Notes under the pieces: generated by a model
The model's input: only the letters and a program-made list of their open reading frames with translations
Databases searched by the model: none
Told to the model about the DNA's origin: nothing
Made by a program: the position numbers and the translations under genes
DNA from: Akkermansiaceae bacterium
GTDB taxonomy: Bacteria; Verrucomicrobiota; Verrucomicrobiia; Verrucomicrobiales; Akkermansiaceae
Reading direction: 5' to 3'
NCBI GenBank assembly: GCA_903908495.1
Contig: CAIVSK010000247.1
Coordinates: 1 to 43,557 of the forward strand
DNA: 43,557 nucleotides
Part shown: positions 8,934 through 17,252 of the stretch, piece after piece
Position numbering within the stretch: position 1 is the first letter of the stretch
How the letters are laid out: each line of letters begins with the position of its first letter

Positions 8934-11900
8934 TCAGGGAACCGGTAATTGTGCCACCGGTTGCAGGCGGACCGGGCCTAACAATCCTGACGGTTGCAGC
9001 CGGTCGCCCTTTTTCCACAGCCGCCAACTGGTGAAGCTGATGCGTCCGGTCGGGCTCGGCTTTTCCTGTTGGACCCAGGCCGGCCAGGCGCGCAGGGTGC
9101 CATCCGGATTGCGCTCGCTGTCTTCCGGTAAACTCTCGTCGCCGATCTGGCGGTTGATCCAGAGGTTGACGACCTTGAGCTCCAGTCGGTTCTCACCGGA
9201 CTTGATGGCGGAGGTGACGTCGAGTTGATAGGGTGGCTTCCATGCGATGCCGAGATTCTTGCCGTTGAGCGTCACCTCGGCCATGACTTCGACCTTGCCG
9301 AGATCGAGCATCCAGCGGGTGTTTGGCGCTGCGTCGCTGGCGACGAATGTGGTTCGATAGACGGCGGTGCCGGAGTAATACCGGATGCCGTCCTCGGGCC
9401 GCTGGGCCCAATCCTGCAACTTGGGAAACGTGACCTCGCCCGGACCGCCGGCCGCGGGATCGAAGCGCACTTGCCAGGGGCCGGTGAGTTCCAGCGGCGC
9501 GGGCAATGTGGATAGAGTCAGCGCGGTGGTTTTGCCGCTGGCGCTTTGCAGTTCATAGTGGCCCGTCCGCCACGCGGCAAGCACCGTGCCGCCCGCGCCG
9601 CCCCGGAGTTCGGCCAACGGATCGGTTAGGTCAACCGCCGTGAGGGTGATGGAATCCGAATCGGTGCCGGTGGCGGTGAGTGCCTTGCCGCCGAGGGTGT
9701 ATTCGACCTCGAGGGTTTTGACCACGCCGAAGGCCGGGTCATCGCCGTCGGCCAATCTGGCCACCTCGAACGTGCGCTCGCCCTGATCGGCGAGCAGTTG
9801 TAGCTTGGTCCGCACGTCGCGGCTGTGCGGCGTGTCGCCTGGCAAGCCATAGGTCGCCTTGGTGATTTTGATTGGCAGCGCATCATCAGTTAGATTCAGG
9901 TTGTCGGGATCGGTGCCGCTCACGGCCGTCTTGTTGCCGGCGGCGGCATATTCGACGCTGAGGGTTTTGACCACGCCGAGAGCCGGATCATCGCCTTCCG
10001 CCAGGCGGGCGACCCGGATCTGGCGCTCGCCATGATCCACCAGGTTTTGGAGGGTCTTGGTCACATCGCGGCTGCGCTGCGCGTCACCGGGCACGCCGTA
10101 GGTCGCCTTGGTGATTTTGATGGTGGATTTGGGTCTATCCAGCGACCACATCGCTTCGCCGTCGTGGCGCAGGGCGACGATTGGATCGATGCCGCCGGAA
10201 GGTTTGCGGAACACCACAAACACCGAGCCGCTCGGCTCCAGGCGCAGGCGCAGGCGGGTCACTCCATCGCGCTCCTGAAATGAGACCGAGCTCTCCATGC
10301 GTCCGCTGTCGGGCCACCACAGTTCAGGCTGTTTGCCGGTCACGCGGAAGTCGGCGAGCGCCTCGATATTGCCGTGCTGCGGATTGGCAACGAAATAAAC
10401 ATCGGCCTCACCGATGCGGCGATGGATGTGGCGCAGCATCGGCACGGCAGCGAAATCCGCCGGCACACCGCGGGCGGCGAGCAGCTGCTGGGCGGTCTTC
10501 CCGGTTAGGATTTTCCCGGATGACCATAATTCCTCTGCCAGCTTGCGGAGTTTCTCGTCGCCCGCGCCCATGTCGGACAGGCCCGGCGCCTTGCGCGGTG
10601 GCTTGGCCGGACCTGCGATCATGGCGCCCGCATCGGCCAGTTGACGGATTTTTCCTAACAAAGCAGGCGTCATGGTGTCCACTTCCGGCAGCACGAGCGT
10701 GCGGTAGCTCATGCCGTCGGGCAGCACGATGCGGCCGTCCTTGACGCTCATGCGGGTGAGCACGACTTCGGCCGAGCAGCCGTCGAAGTCATAACCGCCG
10801 CGGATATGCGGCGCGATCTCGGCCTCCGGCGGCGCGGTGAAGCGGCGCGGTGCGCCTTCCGGGGCGAGGTAGGCGATGTCGGCCACGAAAAGCCCCTGTT
10901 GCAGCAGATGCTGGCAGCGTGTTAGATATAAGTGCCATGCCTTCGATTGTTCCCACCACGTCTGGGTGCGTTCGTAGTGAAGTCCCCAGGGGCCCATGCT
11001 CATGCCAGGGGCGGCCTTGAGCCAGGGCTGGGCGGCGTAGCGGTGAAACACGAAGCGGTTGACGCCTTCGCAGAATGCCCAGTCGCCGAGGTCCTTGATA
11101 TTGGCCGGGTGGCCCTGCCATTTCTCCCCGTCAGTGGCGGTGAAGGCTTCTGCGCCGAGGATGCGCTTGCCATAGGTGTGGGCGGCCGATGCCATTTCCG
11201 TGCAGCTGTAGGCCGCTCCGAACCGCGCCCATGACCAGAACTCGCCCATCGGCTCATCCGCCTGGCCGGCGTAGGCCATGTCGTCGGCCGGTTCTGCGTC
11301 ATAGGCTTCGATTGATAGACGGATGCCGTTTTGTTTGGCCAATTGGTGGAACGTGCCGGCGTAGTTTTCGATCAGCAGCTCGGATACCGTCTGCCGGAGG
11401 TCCCACAGGAAACGTTCCGTGACTTCGGTGCCGCCGACGATGCGTCCGGCAAACGCGGGCAGGAATGGCAGGATGTCATAGCCGCGGCGGGTGCGGAACT
11501 CCTCGCGCATTCGCGGCGTCCAATTTTGTGAACCGACCTCCCAACTGTCGATATGGGTGCTCACAAGGGCTTTGGTTTCCCCGGTGAGCGCCTTGTTCTG
11601 GCGGATGAGTTTTCCCATCAGATTGTCGAAATGCAGTGTGGCGGCCTGTTTGCTGAACTTGTCGCATTCGAGCCCGCGGCCCGTCGCGGGTGCCGGGTGG
11701 TTGTCCTTGCCGGTGGTGGTGTGGCCGAAGCGCATCACCAGCCACTTGCCGGGCGGCGGAGTCCACGTCAATTTGCCGTCTTTGCCCATGTGGGATGAGA
11801 TATCGATGATCCGGTCGCGAGGGATGACCGCCGCCGGCGCTTCCGTGAACTGCGCGGCGAGCGGCGGGAAATGTTGGGGGGTGAACGACGCCTTGCCCGC

Positions 11901-12428
11901 GATGTCCGCAATGCGTGTGTCAACGCTGGGTGCGGGCATGGCGAGCACCGCGATGTCCTGATAGAATCCGTTCACCGCCGCGGGTTGCGCTAGCACCACG
12001 GTTGCCGCCTGCCCGACGACCGCTTCGCTCCACACCACTTTCTGCATCGACATTTCCGGAGTGATCCACGGTCCGCCGCTGCCGCACCAACCGGCATCAT
12101 TGTTCATGTTGAGCTGGAGCCCGAGGCGTTTCGCCTCGCGGCAGGCGTGGCCGAACATCTCCATCCACTGCGGCCCGCCAAAGTCCGCCGCGCCCGCCGG
12201 CGCTCCCTGGTCGGTCTCCATATAAAGCGCCCCGCCGATGCCAACCCGCGCCATCGCCTCCAGGTCGGCGGTGATCCCTTCTTTGGTTAGATTTCCGCTC
12301 AGGGGAAACCAATAGACCCACGGCCGCGCCGCCGGCGGCGGGGTGGTAAAGCCCTCCTGCAAGTCATCCGCCATGGCGGGAACTGCGGCAACGGCTAACA
12401 TAAACAGGCGCATCAGGGAGCGTTTCAT
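8934..12428 (-). CDS. GH106-like glycoside hydrolase (alpha-L-rhamnosidase type) with tandem DUF3395-like domains
   Basis: A secreted enzyme of 1,164 residues with a signal peptide (MKRSLMRLFMLAVAAVPAMA). The N-terminal half matches the GH106 pattern: WVYWFPLSGNLTKEGITADL, then GGPWITPEMS, then DSWEVGSQNWTPRMREEF with RRGYD, which carries a conserved acidic site. The C-terminal part (LTGPWQVRFDP, YYSGTAVYRTTF, LGKVEVMAEVTLNGK) is the galactose-binding-like sandwich typical of the family. Between them lie two tandem ~80-residue units (about residues 768-848 and 850-930), each starting IKITKATYG and holding DDPAxGVVKTLxVEY, resembling DUF3395. The start at 12428 is chosen for the signal peptide; it lies 25 bp after the stop of the upstream GH99-like gene. 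Known role of the family: release of alpha-L-rhamnose from plant or bacterial glycans. The exact substrate is unknown. Confidence 0.85.
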   Translation of the reverse strand: MKRSLMRLFMLAVAAVPAMADDLQEGFTTPPPAARPWVYWFPLSGNLTKEGITADLEAMARVGIGGALYMETDQGAPAGAADFGGPQWMEMFGHACREAKRLGLQLNMNNDAGWCGSGGPWITPEMSMQKVVWSEAVVGQAATVVLAQPAAVNGFYQDIAVLAMPAPSVDTRIADIAGKASFTPQHFPPLAAQFTEAPAAVIPRDRIIDISSHMGKDGKLTWTPPPGKWLVMRFGHTTTGKDNHPAPATGRGLECDKFSKQAATLHFDNLMGKLIRQNKALTGETKALVSTHIDSWEVGSQNWTPRMREEFRTRRGYDILPFLPAFAGRIVGGTEVTERFLWDLRQTVSELLIENYAGTFHQLAKQNGIRLSIEAYDAEPADDMAYAGQADEPMGEFWSWARFGAAYSCTEMASAAHTYGKRILGAEAFTATDGEKWQGHPANIKDLGDWAFCEGVNRFVFHRYAAQPWLKAAPGMSMGPWGLHYERTQTWWEQSKAWHLYLTRCQHLLQQGLFVADIAYLAPEGAPRRFTAPPEAEIAPHIRGGYDFDGCSAEVVLTRMSVKDGRIVLPDGMSYRTLVLPEVDTMTPALLGKIRQLADAGAMIAGPAKPPRKAPGLSDMGAGDEKLRKLAEELWSSGKILTGKTAQQLLAARGVPADFAAVPMLRHIHRRIGEADVYFVANPQHGNIEALADFRVTGKQPELWWPDSGRMESSVSFQERDGVTRLRLRLEPSGSVFVVFRKPSGGIDPIVALRHDGEAMWSLDRPKSTIKITKATYGVPGDAQRSRDVTKTLQNLVDHGERQIRVARLAEGDDPALGVVKTLSVEYAAAGNKTAVSGTDPDNLNLTDDALPIKITKATYGLPGDTPHSRDVRTKLQLLADQGERTFEVARLADGDDPAFGVVKTLEVEYTLGGKALTATGTDSDSITLTAVDLTDPLAELRGGAGGTVLAAWRTGHYELQSASGKTTALTLSTLPAPLELTGPWQVRFDPAAGGPGEVTFPKLQDWAQRPEDGIRYYSGTAVYRTTFVASDAAPNTRWMLDLGKVEVMAEVTLNGKNLGIAWKPPYQLDVTSAIKSGENRLELKVVNLWINRQIGDESLPEDSERNPDGTLRAWPAWVQQEKPSPTGRISFTSWRLWKKGDRLQPSGLLGPVRLQPVAQLPVP

Positions 12429-12453
12429 GGTTGGTAATGGTGGGGTTGGGTTG

Positions 12454-15300
12454 TTAGTCCTTTGGATAAAGAATGCTAAAGCGGTGTTTCTGAGGTTCAG
12501 TCGGCATCGGATCTTGGTGGGGACTGCCGGAGGTGAAGACCTCGCGCAAGGCGTCGACATAGCCGAAACCGGCCAGGGCGGATGGCATGATGAAGTGGCC
12601 TTCGCCGAATTCGTTCCAGTTGGGGAGCATGACGATATTGTGGCCCAATGCTGAGTTCGGCAGCGACGGCATGAATTCATCTTTGGTCCATTGGGCCAGT
12701 GTCTTGTAAGCCGGCACCGACGCCCAACCGTTGCTTTCCGCATTGCCATTCCACGGGGACGTCTGCCAGCCGACCGAGACGCTGGGCATCATCGCGAAAC
12801 CGGCCTGCGCCGCGGCGTCGCGCTGGGCCAGGATGTTGCTTTTCTGGACGGCAGTATCGCCAGTGCCCCAGGTATAGGCATAGCAGCAATCCATCCCCAT
12901 CGCCTTCATCTCGCGCATGGCGTTGGCGTCGGCGTTGCGCAGTTCCATGAGGATGATCACACCGGGAAAGCCCGCCTTGGCGCACTCCGCGCGCAGGTGA
13001 TCGGTGGCCAGCCTGGCACCAGTCACGTCGCTGAAGTCGCGCTTGAAGTTATCGCGGTGATAGATCGAAATCACCGGTTTCCCATCGATCTTGAGGTAGC
13101 GCGGGTCCTTGAAGAAGTATTCTATCCAATAGGGGACGATGTGCTTTTGCCAATCGTCCGGGTTGGTCGCTCCCGCCCCTTCGTTGGTGTACATGATGGC
13201 GAATTTCTTGAGCCGGCTGTAGCGCGCGTTGAAGAGTCCCTCGCGGATGCCGTGCTCCAGCACGCCGTTTTTGATCGGACGATTGATCGCATCGTTGGGC
13301 CGGTACCAACAATACATCTCGAAACCAATGCCGTGCTCGGCCTGCCACTTGATCTCCCAGTCCGCCACTTCGGGACTGCCTTCATCATACCAGCCGAGGA
13401 GCGGCTTGCGGGTTTTGGCGAAGGGCCGCACGTACTCCCAACCGGCGTAGGCGTCGCCTTCTTTCCATAACGAGCAGCTTTGCACTCCCAGCAATTTGCC
13501 GCCCTGCACCAACGCGGGCCTGGGTTCGGGCACATAATCGGCAGGGTAATCGCGCCATGGATAGATTCTAACGTCATCCACCCACATCGTCCCCGGGCCC
13601 GCGAGCAGAAAGCGAACCCCGTCGAAGCCGGTTGCCACCGACGGAAAGCCGGCGGCGGCCTGCGCGAGTTTGCCGTTCACGAAGATCTCCGCCTTGCCCG
13701 ATTGGGGACTTACGAGTGCTTTCACGGAGTACCACAGGTTGGCTCGATAGTCCTGCACGAGCGGAACGGGCTGTCCGTGCAGGTTGACGAAGCAGAGATT
13801 GCCTCCCGTGGCAACGATGCGAAAAAATTTTTGCTGCCCGACGAGCAGTTCGGCGGCCGCACCATCGAGTTTCTCCGGCAACAGGAATTTGAATTCCCAC
13901 ACGGTCGTGCCCCCGCTGGCATCAAAGCGTTTGGTTGCAGTGGCCGAATCTAGCAGTTTTAGGCTGAAGGCATCCGGCTTGGCAGCGCAGGCCAGCGGCT
14001 CCACGGTGGCGTTGCCGCCTTGGCGGGCAATTTCCCAATCGTCCGGCGCGTGCCCGACGCCGCAGGTGGCGAACGTCTCACACACCGCGTAGCCGCGATG
14101 GACGTTGACCATTGCTAGCGACATCTCACCCCTCGCCGCATCACCGGTTTTGATCAGGACGCAGTCGAGGCTGGTCACCGGGTGCGCAAAGGCGGTCGCT
14201 TTTGCCTTGAGTTCGCCATCCACGTAGATGTCCGCGCGGCGGGCTTTCACATCGGCCACGACCTTGATGCCGTATTCGTGACCCACCGCCAGGGGAGTGA
14301 GCGCCACCGCGCTGTCAGCGGTTTCGTAGCATAGTTTGCCATCGTGCGTGACAATGCTAACAGCCGGTGCCTCGAGATCGCGCAGTTGCCAGGCGGCACC
14401 CTCCATGGCCGCCGGCAGCATGAAGCGAAATTCCCAGGTGACCAAGCCGTCCGATTGGCGGGCGATCTGGTGGCGGATAGTGACGGCGTGCTGGTTGCTG
14501 GTATCGCGCAGCCGGAACGATTCAACATGGAAGGCGAATTCGTTAGGAAAGAACCCGCTGGGCTTTTCCTCCCAGCCGCCGCCGCTTGGATCGGTGTCCC
14601 AGCCGCTGAGTCGCGGGTTCTGTTGCCAGATATACGGCCGGATCGCACGGAACGCGCAGTTCATCAGGTAGCCGGTCTGGATATCGCGCAACCAGGGGAG
14701 CGGCGGGCGGGGACCGGAGTTGAGCAATGCCGGGGCCACCCCCGCAGTGGAGAAATGCAACGTGGGCACCCCGTAGCCTTGTTCGTCGCCGCCGTATGTC
14801 TGGTCGGGAAAGCCGTCGCCCGTCGAGTAGACTCCTGGTCCCAGATCCGCCACCGCCAGATGCTCGCGGAGATCCCCAAGGTCCATCATTGGATCGCCGT
14901 CTTTCTCCTCGGCCGAGGTGAGCCGATAACTCCGGCCCTTCGTTAGTTGCGACGGAGTGGCTAACATCTCGCAGGCAAAACCTTGATCATCCTTGCTAGA
15001 CGCCGGCGAGACCATCACCCGCCCCAGCGGTTTTTCCGTGGTGCAATCCCACAGCGTCACTGCATGCGGCCGCCGGATCGCGCCGCCACTGACCGAACGG
15101 CCCAGGGCGGTCACGGAAATATCGGCCGCCGGGACAAACTCAAATCCCACCTGGCCGGAAAAGTCATTCCTTTGCCCGGCATGGTTCCGGGTGAACAGGC
15201 CCTTGCTAGAAGGCCCGGAATCCGCAGCCATGACCGGCCCGGCCATGCACGCTGCCACCAGGGCAAGCCAAGCTTTCAGATAGATGTTTCTGCAATTCAT
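12454..15300 (-). CDS. GH99/WbsX-like glycoside hydrolase with N-terminal LamG-like modules
   Basis: A secreted protein of 948 residues with signal peptide (LKAWLALVAACMAGPVMA). The ATG at 15300 is preferred to a GTG six codons earlier. The N-terminal ~130 residues resemble a DUF4082-type sandwich (VGFEFVPAADISVTALG). Two concanavalin-like modules follow, each with a TVWEFKFLLP or LVTWEFRFMLP strand and an AxIFVNG/ADIYVDG strand, the second ending WVDDVRIYPW. The last ~330 residues are a GH99-like (WbsX) barrel: LGWYDEGSP, EMYCWYRPND, YWIEYFFKDPRYLKIDGKP and NWNEFGEG. Such domains act on, or are structurally related to enzymes acting on, mannose- or rhamnose-containing glycans. It is the middle gene of an operon, 51 bp after the UroD-like gene. 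Confidence 0.8.
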   Translation of the reverse strand: MNCRNIYLKAWLALVAACMAGPVMAADSGPSSKGLFTRNHAGQRNDFSGQVGFEFVPAADISVTALGRSVSGGAIRRPHAVTLWDCTTEKPLGRVMVSPASSKDDQGFACEMLATPSQLTKGRSYRLTSAEEKDGDPMMDLGDLREHLAVADLGPGVYSTGDGFPDQTYGGDEQGYGVPTLHFSTAGVAPALLNSGPRPPLPWLRDIQTGYLMNCAFRAIRPYIWQQNPRLSGWDTDPSGGGWEEKPSGFFPNEFAFHVESFRLRDTSNQHAVTIRHQIARQSDGLVTWEFRFMLPAAMEGAAWQLRDLEAPAVSIVTHDGKLCYETADSAVALTPLAVGHEYGIKVVADVKARRADIYVDGELKAKATAFAHPVTSLDCVLIKTGDAARGEMSLAMVNVHRGYAVCETFATCGVGHAPDDWEIARQGGNATVEPLACAAKPDAFSLKLLDSATATKRFDASGGTTVWEFKFLLPEKLDGAAAELLVGQQKFFRIVATGGNLCFVNLHGQPVPLVQDYRANLWYSVKALVSPQSGKAEIFVNGKLAQAAAGFPSVATGFDGVRFLLAGPGTMWVDDVRIYPWRDYPADYVPEPRPALVQGGKLLGVQSCSLWKEGDAYAGWEYVRPFAKTRKPLLGWYDEGSPEVADWEIKWQAEHGIGFEMYCWYRPNDAINRPIKNGVLEHGIREGLFNARYSRLKKFAIMYTNEGAGATNPDDWQKHIVPYWIEYFFKDPRYLKIDGKPVISIYHRDNFKRDFSDVTGARLATDHLRAECAKAGFPGVIILMELRNADANAMREMKAMGMDCCYAYTWGTGDTAVQKSNILAQRDAAAQAGFAMMPSVSVGWQTSPWNGNAESNGWASVPAYKTLAQWTKDEFMPSLPNSALGHNIVMLPNWNEFGEGHFIMPSALAGFGYVDALREVFTSGSPHQDPMPTEPQKHRFSILYPKD

Positions 15301-15351
15301 AAACTGTTTAGGCTTCACAGAGTTAGCACAGGACAGCTGCGATTGTCATTC

Positions 15352-16338
15352 CTATTGGCTATATTCATCCAGCAGGCGCAGATAGATCCGGTAATTTTCC
15401 AGCGATACGCCCGGCGGGGTCTGGTGATCGACGCTGGGAATGAAGCCGCCGGATTGTATCAGGGGCCCCAAGCGCTCGAACTCGGCACGCATTGCCGTTT
15501 CGCCGCGGGGCATGGTCATTTTATCGAAATGGCCGATCATGAGCAAGTCCGGGAACTGCTGGCGCAAGGTGAACCCGTCCACCCCGGCCTGGCGCTCCAA
15601 GGGCAGCACGCCCTGCACACCGAGCGCCTTGAGCCACGGCACCAGCAATGTGACGTCGCCGTCGGTGTCCATGAACAGGGGGATTCCGCGCTCCTGCAAG
15701 CGGGGCATCAACTCGCGGTAGAACGGCGCGACGAATTCCTCAAACGTCCGCTGCGAGATCATCGGGCCGTTGTTGTAGCTCATGTCCTCGGCGATGGTCA
15801 TGAAGGTCGGCACGCAGACGTCAAACATACGGTCGAGCAGGCGCAGATTGAATTCCAAAAGATCGTGGTTGATCCGATGGAGTAGTTCGGGTTCATCGCT
15901 ATAGGCATACATCATTTTCTCGAAGCCCATGAGAGTTCGGGGAAACCAGAAGAAGCCTTCGAGGGTGGCCCAGACCACCGCCTCGCCGCGCCGCTGCCGC
16001 GCCGCCCAGGCCGCCATGCCTGCAATCGCCGCGCCGTGGTCGGGAAACAACTGCGGGCGGATCCGGAGGTAGTCGTCCATGGTTGAAACCATGCCTTCGA
16101 CGTGATGCTGGGTGGCCGCGATGGTGGCATCGGTGGTGCTGAACCAAAATTGCTGATAGGGATCGAGACCGAAATGTTGGGCGATGTCGAAGACCTGGTT
16201 GAATTTCAGTTCGCGCGGCAGCCCTTCGTGGTGCCAGCGCTCGATGGTTTGGTCCCACCACATGGCCCATTCCCAGCGTGGCAGGCGGTCCACCGCCTGG
16301 AAGTTGCACACCGCCCGAAAACGTTCAACGTGGTTCAT
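15352..16338 (-). CDS. Uroporphyrinogen-decarboxylase-like (URO-D superfamily) protein in a glycan operon
   Basis: The 328-residue product starts MNHVERFRAVCNFQAVDRLP, the usual opening of URO-D/methyltransferase (COG0407) proteins, and keeps superfamily signatures such as AEDMSYNNGPMIS, FYRELMPRLQERGIPLFMDTDG and the C-terminal PSVDHQTPPGVSLENYRIYL. It is not a true HemE: it lies with two glycosidases rather than haem genes, and the N-terminal substrate-binding motif of HemE is absent. Paralogues of this type often sit in carbohydrate-use clusters of Verrucomicrobiota and Planctomycetes, where their reaction is unknown; a corrinoid-dependent or other C1 transfer, or a lyase reaction, has to stay speculative. 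It is first in the operon and is preceded by an operator-like dyad. Confidence 0.8.
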   Translation of the reverse strand: MNHVERFRAVCNFQAVDRLPRWEWAMWWDQTIERWHHEGLPRELKFNQVFDIAQHFGLDPYQQFWFSTTDATIAATQHHVEGMVSTMDDYLRIRPQLFPDHGAAIAGMAAWAARQRRGEAVVWATLEGFFWFPRTLMGFEKMMYAYSDEPELLHRINHDLLEFNLRLLDRMFDVCVPTFMTIAEDMSYNNGPMISQRTFEEFVAPFYRELMPRLQERGIPLFMDTDGDVTLLVPWLKALGVQGVLPLERQAGVDGFTLRQQFPDLLMIGHFDKMTMPRGETAMRAEFERLGPLIQSGGFIPSVDHQTPPGVSLENYRIYLRLLDEYSQ

Positions 16339-16398
16339 GGACTTGGATTGGAGTTGATGGAGGCCGTCGGAGGGAAGTCTATCGCGTTTCGGCAGCCC

Positions 16399-16436
16399 GA
16401 TTCAATCCTGATTTTGATCAATCATTTGTTGAATTC
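16399..16436 (-). promoter_or_regulatory. Operator-like imperfect dyad upstream of the glycan operon
   Basis: An AT-rich island in GC-rich DNA lies 60-100 bp before the UroD-like start. ATTCAA (16400-16405) and TTGAAT (16429-16434) form inverted arms around a central palindrome TGATCA (16415-16420), with near-symmetric TGATT/AATCA steps between. The placement and symmetry suit a transcription-factor site controlling the operon. No regulator gene lies beside it, and no convincing -35/-10 pair is seen. Confidence 0.35.
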
Positions 16437-16537
16437 GACCTGATGGAAACCAAACAGCCGGGATCGAGATAAAGCGGTGTCGCGCTGGCGCTTGCCACAC
16501 GCACACGCATGCATGAGCCGCCCCTGCGCTGCCAAAC

Positions 16538-16586
16538 CATGGAGTGCGGCGCGAAGGGGCGGAGCCCGCCACGCCGCTTTGGCTCA
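16538..16586. repeat. REP-like hairpin repeat, copy 2
   Basis: A 49-bp second copy of the repeat at 8779-8826. Stem GCGGCG (16546-16551) pairs with CGCCGC (16572-16577), and the inner stem is GGGC-GGA-GCCC. It lies between the start of the glycan operon and the stop of gcvH, 38 bp after that stop. It may be a mobile REP element or a terminator for gcvTH. Confidence 0.6.
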
Positions 16587-16624
16587 GGGAGACCGCAGGC
16601 GCTTGCCGCAGGTTGCTCCCCGGT

Positions 16625-17002
16625 CTAACTGATCAGTGCGGTGTAGGCGGCCGCATCCAGCAACGCGAGGGCCTCGGCGGGATTTTTGACGCGCAGTTTG
16701 AAGAGCCAGCCGTTGCCGTAGGGATCGGTGTTGACCAGTGCGGGGTCGGCTTCGACGGCCGGGTTGATTTCGATCACCTCGCCGCCCACCGGGGCGTAGA
16801 TGTCACTGGCGGCCTTGACGGATTCGACGACGGCGGTGGGATCGGCGGCATCGACCTTGCGGCCAGGGGCGGGCAGTTCGACGAAGACGACGTCGGTGAG
16901 GGCTTCCTGAGCGTGGTCGGAGATGCCCACCGTGCCGATGTCGCCGTCGAGGCGCAGCCATTCGTGGGAGGAAGAGTAGCGGAGGTCAGCGGGGACGTTC
17001 AT
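16625..17002 (-). CDS. gcvH: Glycine cleavage system H protein
   Basis: The 125-residue lipoyl carrier shuttles the aminomethyl group between the P, T and L proteins of the glycine cleavage system. The lipoylation site is visible as ESVKAASD with lysine 63. The fold's other landmarks are present (SSHEWLRLDGD, VGISDHAQEALTDVVFVELP, PVGGEVIEINPAVEADPALVN), and length is normal. It follows gcvT on the same strand after a 250-bp gap filled largely by a heptamer repeat array. The gene for the P protein is not in the window. LipA, which makes the lipoyl group, is encoded at 35287-36237. Confidence 0.95.
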   Translation of the reverse strand: MNVPADLRYSSSHEWLRLDGDIGTVGISDHAQEALTDVVFVELPAPGRKVDAADPTAVVESVKAASDIYAPVGGEVIEINPAVEADPALVNTDPYGNGWLFKLRVKNPAEALALLDAAAYTALIS

Positions 17003-17060
17003 GGTGGGAGGGAGTTAGTACAGGTATGGGCAAAGTGGAAAGCTAAAAAGGCAAAGGGAG

Positions 17061-17214
17061 GACAGAAGACAGAAGACAGAAGACAGAAGTCAGAAGACAG
17101 AAGTCAGAGGTCAGAAGTCAGAGGTCAGAGGTCAGAAGTCAGAGGTCAGAGGTCAGAGGTCAGAGGTCAGAGGTCAGAGGTCAGAGGACAGAGGACAGAG
17201 GACAGAGGACAGAA
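17061..17214. repeat. Tandem heptamer array, 22 units of GWCAGAR
   Basis: Twenty-two back-to-back 7-bp units cover 154 bp. The unit is G(A/T)CAGA(A/G). GACAGAA/GACAGAG units lie mostly at the ends and GTCAGAG in the middle. The array lies between gcvT and gcvH. Because 7 is not a multiple of 3 it cannot be a coding repeat, although a spurious open frame runs through it. It resembles the short tandemly repeated (STRR) elements known from several bacterial groups. Confidence 0.95.
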
Positions 17215-17252
17215 GAAAAGAGCTGCGTCACTCTTGCTCTTGTCTTCTGTTT

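Noticed and set aside
12428-12749. Upstream extension of the GH106-like gene into the GH99-like gene
   Set aside because: The frame stays open but overlaps ~300 bp of a good gene, and the signal peptide at 12428 fixes the start.
17061-17214. Heptamer array as a possible CRISPR
   Set aside because: Units are 7 bp and contiguous with no spacers.
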